Positions 13,001 to 25,539 of a stretch of 64,000 bases of DNA are shown piece after piece. The notes under the pieces were generated by a model, which saw only the letters and a program-made list of their open reading frames with translations, did not search any database and was not told where the DNA came from. The DNA lies in NCBI GenBank assembly GCA_946800325.1, contig OX326957.1, forward strand, positions 30,429,054-30,493,053. Direction: 5' to 3'. The first letter of the stretch is position 1. The number at the start of each line of letters is the position of its first letter. This DNA is from Luzula sylvatica (Eukaryota > Streptophyta > Magnoliopsida > Poales > Juncaceae). Both the position numbers and the translations under genes were made by a program.

Positions 13001-13476
13001 TGTTTTTCGATTCAAAACAATCTGTTTATCCTTTGGGGAGTTCAAATAGCATATTTTTAGATCATTTGAATTGTATCTTTTACTACATAACATTTCACCA
13101 AGATTTACAAACACTAAGAAAGTTTGTTTTTCGATTCAAAACAATCTGTTTATCCTTTGGGGAGTTCAAATAACGAATTTTTAGATCATTTGAATCGTAT
13201 CTTTTACTACATAACATTTCACCAAAATTTACGAACACTAAGAAAGTTTGTTTTTCGATTCAAAACAATTTGTTTATGCTTTGGGGAGTTCTAAGAACAT
13301 ATTTTTAGATCATTTGAATCGTATCTTTTACTACATAACATTTCACCAAAATTTACAAACACTAAGAAAGTTGGTTTTTCGATTCAAAACAATTTGTTTA
13401 TGCTTTGGTGAGTTCAAATAACGTAATTTTAGACCATTTGAATCGTATCTTTTACTACATAACATTTCACCAAAAT
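10005..13476 (+). repeat. 28-mer higher-order repeat, unit 2 (3472 bp)
   Basis: It is a full-length copy of the previous unit, aligned through the marker pairs at +3472. Differences seen include CATATATTTAG near 10325 and GAATTGTAT near 10590 where the neighbouring unit has GAATCTTAT. No indel separates it from unit 1. Confidence 0.85.
13269..13392 (+). repeat. Representative 'TTCTAAGAACAT' variant monomer (right-half form)
   Basis: It is the same type as the TTCTAATAACAT monomer but with T-to-G at position 27. It occurs at single places per higher-order unit in the left half (around 2.99, 9.83, 13.29 and 15.28 kb). It then becomes the standard form from about 23.7 kb to the right edge, which makes it a useful marker for relating zones. 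Confidence 0.8.
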
Positions 13477-16400
13477 TTACAAACGCTAAGAAAGTTTGTT
13501 TTTCGATTCAAAACAACGTGTTTATGCTTTGGGGAGTTCAAATAACGTATTTTTAGATCATTTGAATCGTATCTTTTACTACATAACATTTCACCAAAAT
13601 TTACAAACACTAAGAAAGTTTGTTTTTCGATTCAAAACAATCTGTTTATCCTTTGGGGAGTTTAAATAACGTATTTTTAGATCATTTGAATCGTATCTTT
13701 TACTACATAACATTTCACCAAAATTTACGAATACTAAGAAAGTTTGTTTTCCGATTCAAAACAATTTGTTTATGCTTTGGGGAGTTCTAATAACATAGTT
13801 TTAGATCATTTGAATCGTATCTTTTACTACATAACATTTCACCAAAATTTACAAACACTAAGAAAGTTGGTTTTTCGATTCAAAACAATTTGTTTATGCT
13901 TTGGTGAGTTCATATAACGTAATTTTAGACCATTTGAATCGTATCTTTTACTACATAACATTTCACCAAAATTTACAAACACTAAAAATGTTTGTTTTTC
14001 GATTCAAAACAATCTGTTTATCCTTTGGGGAGTTCAAATAACGTATTTTTAGATCATTTGAATCTTATCTTTTACTACATAACATTTCACCAAAATTTAC
14101 AAACACTAAGAATGTTTGTTTTTCGATTCAAAACAATCTGTTTATCCTTTGGGGAGTTCAAATAACGTATTTTTAGATCATTTGAATCGTATCTTTTACT
14201 ACATAACATTTCACCAAAATTTACAAACACTAAGAAAGTTTGTTTTTCGATTCAAAACAATCTGTTTATGCTTTGGGGAGTTCAAATAACGTATTTTTAG
14301 ATCATTTGAATCGTATCTTTTACTACATAACATTTCACCAAAATTTACAAACACTAAGAAAGTTTGTTTTTCGATTCAAAACAATCTGTTTATCCTTTGG
14401 GGAGTTTAAATAACATATTTTTAGATCATTTGAATCGTATCTTTTACTACATAACATTTCACCAAAATTTACGAACACTAAGAAAGTTTGTTTTTCGATT
14501 CAAAACAATTTGTTTATGCTTTGGGGAGTTCTAATAACATATTTTTAGATCATTTGAATCGTATCTTTTACTACATAACATTTCACCAAAATTTACAAAC
14601 ACTAAGAAAGTTGGTTTTTCGATTCAAAACAATTTGTTTATGCTTTGGTGAGTTCATATAACGTAATTTTAGACCATTTGAATCGTATCTTTTACTACAT
14701 AACATTTCACCAAAATTTACAAACACTAAGAATGTTTGTTTTTCGATTCAAAACAATCTGTTTATCCTTTGGGGAGTTCAAATAACGCATTTTTAGATCA
14801 TTTGAATCGTATCTTTTACTACATAACATTTCACCAAAATTTACAAACACTAAGAAAGTTTGTTTTTCGATTCAAAACAATCTGTTTATCCTTTGGGGAG
14901 TTCAAATAGCGTATTTTTAAATCATTTGAATCATATCTTTTACTACATAACATTTCACCAAAATTTACAAACACTAAGAATGTTTGTTTTTCGATTCAAA
15001 ACAATCTGTTTATCCTTTGGGGAGTTCAAATAACGTATTTTTAGATCATTTGAATCGTATCTTTTACTACATAACATTTCACCAAAATTTACAAACACTA
15101 AGAAAGTTTGTTTTTCGATTCAAAACAATCTGTTTATGCTTTGGGGAGTTCAAATAACGTATTTTTAGATCATTTGAATCGTATCTTTTACTACATAACT
15201 TTTCACCAAAATTTACAAACACTAAGAAAGTTTGTTTTTCGATTCAAAACAATTTGTTTATGCTTTGGGGAGTTCTAAGAACATATTTTTAGATCATTTG
15301 AATCGTATCTTTTACTACATAACATTTCACCAAAATTTACAAACACTAAGAAAGTTGGTTTTTCGATTCAAAACAATTTGTTTATGCTTTGGTGAGTTCA
15401 AATAACGTAATTTTAGACCATTTGAATCGTATCTTTTACTACATAACATTTCACCAAAATTTACAAACGCTAAGAAAGTTTGTTTTTCGATTCAAAACAA
15501 CGTGTTTATGCTTTGGGGAGTTCAAATAACGTATTTTTAGATCATTTGAATCGTATCTTTTACTACATAACATTTCACCAAAATTTACAAACACTAAGAA
15601 AGTTTGTTTTTCGATTCAAAACAATCTGTTTATCCTTTGGGGAGTTTAAATAACGTATTTTTAGATCATTTGAATCGTATCTTTTACTACATAACATTTC
15701 ACCAAAATTTACGAATACTAAGAAAGTTTGTTTTCCGATTCAAAACAATTTGTTTATGCTTTGGGGAGTTCTAATAACATAGTTTTAGATCATTTGAATC
15801 GTATCTTTTACTACATAACATTTCACCAAAATTTACAAACACTAAGAAAGTTGGTTTTTCGATTCAAAACAATTTGTTTATGCTTTGGTGAGTTCATATA
15901 ACGTAATTTTAGACCATTTGAATCGTATCTTTTACTACATAACATTTCACCAAAATTTACAAACACTAAAAATGTTTGTTTTTCGATTCAAAACAATCTG
16001 TTTATCCTTTGGGGAGTTCAAATAACGTATTTTTAGATCATTTGAATCTTATCTTTTACTACATAACATTTCACCAAAATTTACAAACACTAAGAATGTT
16101 TGTTTTTCGATTCAAAACAATCTGTTTATCCTTTGGGGAGTTCAAATAACGTATTTTTAGATCATTTGAATCGTATCTTTTACTACATAACATTTCACCA
16201 AAATTTACAAACACTAAGAAAGTTTGTTTTTCGATTCAAAACAATTTGTTTATGCTTTGGGGAGTTCTAATAACATATTTTTAGATCATTTGAATCGTAT
16301 CTTTTACTACATAACATTTCACCAAAATTTACAAACACTAAGAAAGTTGGTTTTTCGATTCAAAACAATTTGTTTATGCTTTGGTGAGTTCATATAACGT

Positions 16401-17218
16401 AATTTTAGACCATTTGAATCGTATCTTTTACTACATAACATTTCACCAAAATTTACAAACACTAAGAATGTTTGTTTTTCGATTCAAAACAATCTGTTTA
16501 TCCTTTGGGGAGTTCAAATAACGCTTTTTTAGATCATTTGAATCGTATCTTTTACTACATAACATTTCACCAAAATTTACAAACACTAAGAAAGTTTGTT
16601 TTTCGATTCAAAACAATCTGTTTATCCTTTGGGGAGTTCAAATAGCGTATTTTTAAATCATTTGAATCATATCTTTTACTACATAACATTTCACCAAAAT
16701 TTACAAACACTAAGAATGTTTGTTTTTCGATTCAAAACAATCTGTTTATCCTTTGGGGAGTTCAAATAACGTATTTTTAGATCATTTGAATCGTATCTTT
16801 TACTACATAACATTTCACCAAAATTTACAAACACTAAGAAAGTTTGTTTTTCGATTCAAAACAATCTGTTTATGCTTTGGGGAGTTCAAATAACGTATTT
16901 TTAGATCATTTGAATCGTATCTTTTACTACATAACTTTTCACCAAAATTTACAAACACTAAGAAAGTTTGTTTTTCGTTTCAAAACAATCTGTTTATGCT
17001 TTGGGGAGTTCAAATAACATATTTTTAGATCATTTGAATCGTATCTTTTACTACATAACTTTTCACCAAAATTTACAAACACTAAAAAAGTTTGTTTTTC
17101 GATTCAAAACAATCTGTTTATGCTTTGGGGAGTTCAAATAACGTATTTTTAGATCATTTGAATCGTATCTTTTACTACATAACATTTGACCAAAATTTAC
17201 AAACACTAAGAAAGATTG
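13477..17218 (+). repeat. 28-mer higher-order repeat, truncated unit 3 with internal 16-monomer repeat
   Basis: It follows unit 2 in register (ATTTACGAAT at 13723), but near 15.24 kb the order jumps back. CTAAGAACAT at 13291 recurs at 15275, ACAACGTG at 13513 recurs at 15497, and TAACATAGTT at 13791 recurs at 15775, all at +1984 bp (16 monomers). Two monomers are missing from the second pass near 16.24 kb, because later markers (AATAACGC at 14781 and 16517, GTATTTTTAA at 14911 and 16647) are only 1736 bp (14 monomers) apart. Whole-monomer junctions indicate unequal exchange. Confidence 0.8.
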
Positions 17219-19726
17219 TTTTTCGATTCAAAACAATCTGTTTATGCTTTGGGGAGTTCAAATAGCGTATTTTTAGATCATTTGAATCGTATCTTTTACT
17301 ACATAACATTTCACCAAAATTTACAAACACTAAGAAAGTTTGTTTTTCGATTCAAAACAATCTGTTTATCCTTTGGGGAGTTCAAATAACGTATTTTTAG
17401 ATCATTTGAATCGTATCTTTTACTACATAACATTTGACCAAAATTTACAAACACTAAGAAATTTTGTGTTTCGATTCTAAACAATTTGTTTATGCTTTGG
17501 GGAGATCAAATAGCATATTTTTAGATCATTTGAATTGTATCTTTTACTACATAACATTTCACCAAAATATACAAACACTAAGAAAGTTTGTTTTTCGATT
17601 CAAAACAATCTGTTTATGCTTTGGGGAGTTCAAATAGCGTATTTTTAGATCATTTGAATCGTATCTTTTACTACATAACATTTCACCAAAATTTACAAAC
17701 ACTAAGAAAGTTTGTTTTTCGATTCAAAACAACTTGTTTATGCTTTGGGGAGTTCAAATAACGTATTTTTAGATCATTTGAATCGTATCTTCTACTACAT
17801 AACATTTCACCAAAATTTACAAACACTAAGAAAGTTTGTTTCTCGATTCAAAACAATCTGTTTATGCTTTGGGGAGTTCAAATAACGTATTTTTAGAGCA
17901 TTTGAATCGTATCTTTTACTACATAACATTTGACCAAAATTTACAAACACTAAGAAAGTTTGTTTTTCGATTCAAAATAATCTGTTTATGCTTTGGGGAG
18001 TTCAAATAGCGTATTTTTAGATCATTTGAATCGTATCTTTTACTACATAACATTTCACCAAAATTTACAAACACTAAGAATGTTTGTTTTTCGATTCAAA
18101 ACAATCTGTTTATCCTTTGGGGAGTTCAAATAACGTATTTTTAGATCATTTGAATCGTATCTTTTACTACATAACATTTCACCAAAATTTACAAACACTA
18201 AGAAAGTTTGTTTTTCGATTCAAAACAATCTGTTTATGCTTTGGGGAGTTCAAATAACGTATTTTTAGATCATTTGAATCGTATCTTTTACTACATAACT
18301 TTTCACCAAAATTTACAAACACTAAGAAAGTCTGTTTTTCGTTCCAAAGCAATCTGTTTATGCTTTGGGAAGTTCAAATAACGTAATTTTAGACCATTTG
18401 AATCGTATCTTTTACTATATAACATTTCACCAAAATTTACAAACACTAAGAAAGTTTGTTTTTCGATTCAAAACAACTTGTTTATGCTTTGGGGAGTTCA
18501 AATAACGTATTTTTAGATCATTTGAATCGTATCTTCTACTACATAACATTTCACCAAAATTTACAAACACTAAGAAAGTTTGTTTCTCGATTCAAAACAA
18601 CCTGTTTATGCTTTGGGGAGTTCAAATAACGTATTTTTAGATCATTTGAATCGTATCTTTTACTACATAACATTTGACCAAAATTTACAAACACTAAGAA
18701 AGTTTGTTTTTCGATTCAAAATAATCTGTTTATGCTTTGGGGAGTTCAAATAGCGTATTTTTAGATCATTTGAATCGTATCTTTTACTACATAACATTTC
18801 TCCAAAATTTACAAACACTAAGAATGTTTGTTTTTCGATTCAAAACAATCTGTTTATCCTTTGGGGAGTTCAAATAACGTATTTTTAGATCATTTGAATC
18901 GTATCTTTTACTACATAACATTTCACCAAAATTTACGAACACTAAGAAAGTTTGTTTTTCGATTCAAAACAATTTGTTTATGCTTTGGTGAGTTCAAATA
19001 ACGTAATTTTAGACCATTTGAATCGTATCTTTTACTACATAACATTTCACCAAAATTTACGAACACTAAGAAAGTTTGTTTTTCGATTCAAAACAATTTG
19101 TTTATGCTTTGGGGAGTTCTAATAACATATTTTTAGATCATTTGAATCGTATGTTTTACTACATAACATTTCACCAAAATTTACAAACACTAAGAAAGTT
19201 GGTTTTTCGATTCAAAACAATTTGTTTATGCTTTGGTGAGTTCATATAACGTAATTTTAGACCATTTGAATTGTATTTTTTACTACATAACATTTCACCA
19301 AAATTTACAAATACTAAGAAAGTTTGTTTTTTGATTCAAAACAACTTGTTTATGCTTTGGGGAGTTCAAATAACGTATTTTTAGATCATTTGAATCGTAT
19401 CTTTTACTACATAACATTTCACCAAAATTTACAAACACTAAGAAAGTTTGTTTTTCGATTCAAAACAATCTGTTTATGCTTTGGGGAGTTCAAATAACGT
19501 ATTTTTAGATCATTTGAATCGTATCTTTTACTACATAACTTTTCACCAAAATTTACAAACACTAAGAAAGTTTGTTTTTCGTTCCAAAGCAATCTGTTTA
19601 TGCTTTGGGAAGTTCAAATAACGTAATTTTAGACCATTTGAATCGTATCTTTTACTATATAACATTTCACCAAAATTTACAAACACTAAGAAAGTTTGTT
19701 TTTCGATTCTAAACAATTTGTTTATG

Positions 19727-19734
19727 CTTGGGGT
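19727..19734 (+). other. 1 bp deletion in a monomer
   Basis: CTTGGGGTG replaces CTTTGGGGAG, removing one T and changing A to T. This is the first departure from exact 124 bp phase in the window: monomer starts shift by -1 from here. Confidence 0.85.
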
Positions 19735-20319
19735 GTTCAAATAGCATATTTTTAGATCATTTGAATCGTATCTTTTACTACATAACATTTCACCAAAATT
19801 TACAATCACTAAGAAAGTTTGTTTTTCGATTCAAAACAATCTGTTTATCCTTTGGGGAGTTCAAAAAACGTATTTTTAGATCATTTGAATCGTATCTTTT
19901 ACTACATAACATTTCACCAAAATTTACGAACACTAAGAAAGTTTGTTTTTCCATTCAAAACAATTTGTTTATGCTTTGGTGAGTTCAAATAACGTAATTT
20001 TAGACCATTTGAATCGTATCTTTTACTACATAACATTTCACCAAAATTTACAAACACTAAGAAAGTTTGTTTTTCGCTTCAAAACAACTTGTTTATGCTT
20101 TGGGGAGTTCAAATAACGTATATTTAGGTCATTTGAATCGTATCTTTTACTACATAACATTTCACCAAAATTTACAAACACTTAGAAAGTTTGTTTTTCG
20201 ATTCAAAACAATCTGTTTATCCTTTGGGGAGTTTAAATAACGTATTTTTAGATCATTTGAATCGTATCTTTTACTACATAACATTTCACGAAAATTTACA
20301 AACACTAAGAAAGTTTGTT

Positions 20320-21765
20320 TTTCGATTCAAAACAATCTGTTTATGCTTTGGGGAGTTCAAATAGCGTATTTTTAGATCATTTGAATCGTATCTTTTACTA
20401 CATAACATTTCACCAAAATTTACAAACACTAAGAAAGTTTGTTTTTCGATTCAAAACAATCTGTTTATCCTTTGGGGAGTTCAAATAACGTATTTTTAGA
20501 TCATTTGAATCGTATCTTTTACTACATAACATTTGACCAAAATTTACAAACACTAAGAAAGTTTGTTTTTCGATTCTAAACAATGTGTTTATGCTTTGGG
20601 GAGTTCAAATAGCGTATTTTTAGATCATTTGAATCGTATCTTTTACTACATAACATTTCACCAAAATTTACAAACACTAAGAAAGTTCGTTTTTCGATTC
20701 AAAACAACTTGTTTATGCTTTGGGGAGTTCGAATAACGTATTTTTAGATCATTTGAATCGTATCTTTTACTATATAACATTTCACCAAAATTTACGAACA
20801 CTAAGAAAGTTTGTTTTTCGATTCAAAACAATTTGTTTATGCTTTGGGGAGTTCTAATAACATATTTTTAGATCATTTGAATCGTATCTTTTACTACATA
20901 ACATTTCACCAAAATTTACAAACACTAAGAAAGTTGGTTTTTCGATTCAAAACAATTTGTTTATGCTTTGGTGAGTTCATATAACGTAATTTTAGACCAT
21001 TTGAATTGTATCTTTTACTACATAACATTTCACCAAAATTTACAAACACTAAGAAAGTTTGTTTTTTGATTCAAAACAACTTGTTTATGCTTTGGGGAGT
21101 TCAAATAACGTATTTTTAGATCATTTGAATCGTATTTTTTACTACATAACATTTCACCAAAATTTACAAACACTAAGAAAGTTTGTTTTTCGATTCAAAA
21201 CAATCAGTTTATGCTTTGGGGAGTTCAAATAACGTATTTTTAGATCATTTGAATCGTATCTTTTACTACATAACATTTGACCAAAATTTACAAACACTAA
21301 GAAAGTTTGTTTTTCGATTCAAAACAATCTGTTTATGCTTTGGGGAGTTCAAATAGCGTATTTTTAGATCATTTGAATCGTATCTTTTACTACATAACAT
21401 TTCACCAAAATTTACAAACACTAAGAAAGTTTGTTTTTCGATTCAAAACAATCTGTTTATCCTTTGGGGAGTTCAAATAACGTATTTTTAGATCATTTGA
21501 ATCGTATCTTTTACTACATAACATTTGACCAAAATTTACAAACACTAAGAAAGTTTGTTTTTCGATTCTAAACAATGTGTTTATGCTTTGGGGAGTTCAA
21601 ATAGCGTATTTTTAGATCATTTGAATCGTATCTTTTACTACATAACATTTCACCAAAATTTACAAACACTAAGAAAGTTCGTTTTTCGATTCAAAACAAC
21701 TTGTTTATGCTTTGGGGAGTTCGAATAACGTATTTTTAGATCATTTGAATCGTATCTTTTACTAC
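20320..21765 (+). repeat. Eight-monomer block duplication (992 bp offset)
   Basis: A run of monomers with AGCG, TATCC/TTTGACC, TTCTAAACAATGTG, GTTCGTTTTTCG and GAGTTCGAATAACG at about 20.33-20.77 kb is repeated at about 21.32-21.76 kb. CAATGTGTTT at 20581 and 21573 fixes the offset at 992 bp. These spellings are rare elsewhere, which makes the duplication clear. Confidence 0.8.
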
Positions 21766-22443
21766 ATAACATTTCACCAAAATTTACAAACACTAAGAAA
21801 GTTTGTTTTTCGATTCAAAACAATCTGTTTATGCTTTGGGGAGTTCCAATAACGTATTTTTAGATCATTTGAATCGTATCTTTTACTACATAACATTTGA
21901 CCAAAAATTACAAACACTAAGAAAGTTTGTTTTTCGATTCAAAACAATCTGTTTATGCTTTGGGGAGTTCAAATAGCGTATTTTTAGATCATTTGAATCG
22001 TATCTTTTACTACATAACATTTCACCAAAATTTACAAACACTAAGAATGTTTGTTTTTCGATTCAAAACAATCTGTTTATCCTTTGGGGAGTTCAAATAA
22101 CGTATTTTTAGATCATTTGAATCGTATCTTTTACTACATAACATTTCACCAAAATTTACAAACACTAAGAAAGTTTGTTTTTCGATTCAAAACAATCTGT
22201 TTATGCTTTGGGGAGTTCAAATAACGTATTTTTAGATCATTTGAATCGTATCTTTTACTACATAACATTTCACCAAAATTTACAAACACTAAGAATGTTT
22301 GTTTTTCGATTCAAAACAATCTGCTTTTCCTTTGGGGAGTTCAAATAACGTATTTTTAGATCATTTGAATCGTATCTTTTACTACATAACATTTCACCAA
22401 AATTTACAAACACTAAGAAAGTTTGTTTTTCGATTCAAAACAA

Positions 22444-22567
22444 TCTGTTTATGCTTTGGGGAGTTCAAATAACGTATTTTTAGATCATTTGAATCGTATC
22501 TTTTACTACATAACTGTTCACCAAAATTTACACACACTAAGAAAGTTTTTTTTTCGTTTCAAAACAA
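22444..22567 (+). repeat. Representative 'TAACTGTTC / CACACAC' variant monomer
   Basis: It is marked by TAACTGTTCACC and TTTACACACAC, followed by CGTTTCAAA instead of CGATTCAAA. TAACTGTTC occurs at 22511, 24371, 25607, 28707, 33171, 35155, 36395, 38255, 41727, 44578, 47429, 50279 and 53131. I did not see it elsewhere, apart from a related TAAGTGTTC in the first monomer of the window. It is therefore the best single marker for measuring higher-order periods in the right half. Confidence 0.85.
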
Positions 22568-24850
22568 TCTGTTTATGCTTTGGGGAGTTCAAATAACGTA
22601 TTTTTAGATCATTTGAATCGTATCTTTTACTACATAACTTTTCACCAAAATTTACAAACACTAAGAAAGTTTGTTTTTCGATTCAAAACAATCTGTTTAT
22701 GCTTTGGGGAGTTCAAATAACGTATTTTTAGATCATTTGAATCGTATCTTTTACTACATAACATTTGACCAAAATTTACAAACACTAAGAAAGTTTGTTT
22801 TTCGATTCAAAACAATCTGTTTATGCTTTGGGGAGTTCAAATAGCGTATTTTTAGATCATTTGAATCGTATCTTTTACTACATAACATTTCTCCAAAATT
22901 TACAAATACTAAGAAAGTTTGTTTTTCGGTTCAAAACAATCTGTTTATCCTTTGGGGAGTTCAAATAACGTATTTTTAGATCATTTGAATCGTATCTTTT
23001 ACTACATAACATTTGACCAAAATTTACAAACACTAAGAAAGTTTGTTTTTCGATTCTAAACAATTTGTTTATGCTTTGGGGAGTTCAAATAGCATATTTT
23101 TAGATCATTTGAATCGTATCTTTTACTACATAACATTTCACCAAAATTTACAAACACTAAGAAATTTGGTTTTTCGATTCAAAACAATTTGTTTATGCTT
23201 TGGTGAGTTCAAATAACGTAATTTTAGACCATTTGAATCGTATCTTTTACTACATAACATTTCACCAAAATTTACAAACACTAAGAAAGTTTGTTTTTCG
23301 ATTTAAAACAACTTGTTTATGCTTTTGGGAGTTCAAATAACGTATTTTTAGACCATTTGAATCGTATCTTTTACTATATAACATTTCACCAAAATTTACA
23401 AACACTAAGAAAGTTTGTTTTTCGATTCTAAACAATTTGTTTATGCTTTGGCGAGTTCAAATAGCATATTTTTAGATCATTTGAATCGTATCTTTTACTA
23501 CATAACATTTCACCAAAATTTACGAACACCAAGAAAGTTTGTTTTTCGATTCAAAACAATCTGTTTATCCTTTGGGGAGTTCAAATAACGTATTTTTAGA
23601 TCATTTGAATCGTATCTTTTACTACATAACATTTCACCAAAATTTACGAACACTAAGAAAGTTTGTTTTTCGATTCAAAACAATTTGTTTATGCTTTGGG
23701 GAGTTCTAAGAACATATTTTTAGATCATTTGAATCGTATCTTTTACTACATAACATTTCACCAAAATTTACAAACACTAAGAAAGTTGGTTTTTCGATTC
23801 AAAACAATTTGTTTATGCTTTGGTGAGTTCAAATAACGTAATTTTAGACCATTTGAATCGTATCTTTTACTACATAACATTTCACCAAAATTTACAAACA
23901 CTAAGAAAGTTTGTTTTTCGATTTAAAACAACTTGTTTATGCTTTGGGGAGTTCAAATAACGTATTTTTAGATCATTTGAATCGTATCTTTTACTACATA
24001 ACATTTGACCAAAATTTACAAACACTAAGAAAGTTTGTTTTTCGATTCAAAACAATCTGTTTATGCTTTGGGGAGTACAAATAGCGTATTTTTAGATCAT
24101 TTGAATCGTATCTTTTACTACATAACATTTCACCAAAATTTACAAACACTAAGAATGTTTGTTTTTCGATTCAAAACAATCTGCTTTTCCTTTGGGGAGT
24201 TCAAATAACGTATTTTTAGATCATTTGAATCGTATCTTTTACTACATAACATTTCACCAAAATTTACAAACACTAAGAAAGTTTGTTTTTCGATTCAAAA
24301 CAATCTGTTTATGCTTTGGGGAGTTCAAATAACGTATTTTTAGATCATTTGAATCATATCTTTTACTACATAACTGTTCACCAAAATTTACACACACTAA
24401 GAAAGTTTGTTTTTCGTTTCAAAACAATCTGTTTATGCTTTGGGGAGTTCAAATAACGTATTTTTAGATCATTTGAATCATATCTTTTACTACATAACAT
24501 TTCACCAAAATTTACAAACACTAAGAAAGTTGGTTTTTCGATTCAAAACAATTTGTTTATGCTTTGGTGAGTTCAAATAACGTAATTTTAGACCATTTGA
24601 ATCGTATCTTTTACTACATAACATTTCACCAAAATTTACAAACACTAAGAAAGTTTGTTTTTCGATTCAAAACAACTTGTTTATGCTTTGGGGAGTTCAA
24701 ATAACGTATTTTTAGATCATTTGAATCGTATCTTTTACTACATAACATTTCACCAAAATTTACAAACACTAAGAAAGTTTGTTTTTCGATTCAAAACAAT
24801 CTGTTTATCCTTTGGGGAGTTTAAATAACGTATTTTTAGATCATTTGAAT

Positions 24851-24860
24851 CGTGTTACTA
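24851..24860 (+). other. 4 bp deletion in a monomer
   Basis: CGTGTTACTA stands where other monomers have CGTATCTTTTACTA. It is the largest intra-monomer indel in the window and is seen only once, moving the phase from -1 to -5. Confidence 0.9.
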
Positions 24861-25539
24861 CATAACATTTCACCAAAATTTACGAACACTAAGAAAGTTT
24901 GTTTTTCGATTCAAAACAATTCGTTTATGCTTTGGGGAGTTCTAAGAACATATTTTTAGATCATTTGAATTGTATCTTTTACTACATAACATTTCACCAA
25001 AATTTACAAACACTAAGAAAGTTGGTTTTTCGATTCAAACCAATTTGTTTATGCTTTGGTGAGTTCATATAACGTAATTTTAGACCATTTGAATTGTATC
25101 TTTTACTACATAACATTTCACCAAAATTTACAAACACTAAGAAAGTTTGTTTTTTGATTCAAAACAACTTGTTTATGCTTTGGGGAGTTCAAATAACGTA
25201 TTTTTAGATCATTTGAATCGTATCTTTTACTACATAACATTTCACCAAAATTTACAAACACTAAGAAAGTTGGTTTTTCGATTCAAAACAATTTGTTTAT
25301 GCTTTGGTGAGTTCAAATAACGTAATTTTAGACCATTTGAATCGTATCTTTTACTATATAACATTTCACCAAAATTTACAAACACTAAGAAAGTTTGTTT
25401 TTCGATTCTAAACAATTTGTTTATGCTTTGGGGAGTTCAAATAGCATATTTTTAGATCATTTGAATCGTATCTTTTACTACATAACATTTCACCAAAATT
25501 TACAAACACTAAGAAAGTTTGTTTTTCGATTCAAAACAA

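Larger units (their letters stand above)
17219..25539 (+). repeat. Mosaic satellite zone with 6-, 8-, 10- and 15-monomer offsets
   Basis: There is no single period. TCTACTACAT at 17791 and 18535 gives 744 bp (6 monomers). GTTCCAAAGC at 18341 and 19581 gives 1240 bp (10). CAATGTGTTT at 20581 and 21573 gives 992 bp (8). CTGCTTTTCC at 22321 and 24181 gives 1860 bp (15). Left-half variants (TTCTAATAACAT) give way to right-half variants (TTCTAAGAACAT, GTACAAATAGCG, CTGCTTTTCC) inside this zone, at about 22-24 kb. Two intra-monomer deletions lie here. No other sequence class is seen. Confidence 0.75.
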
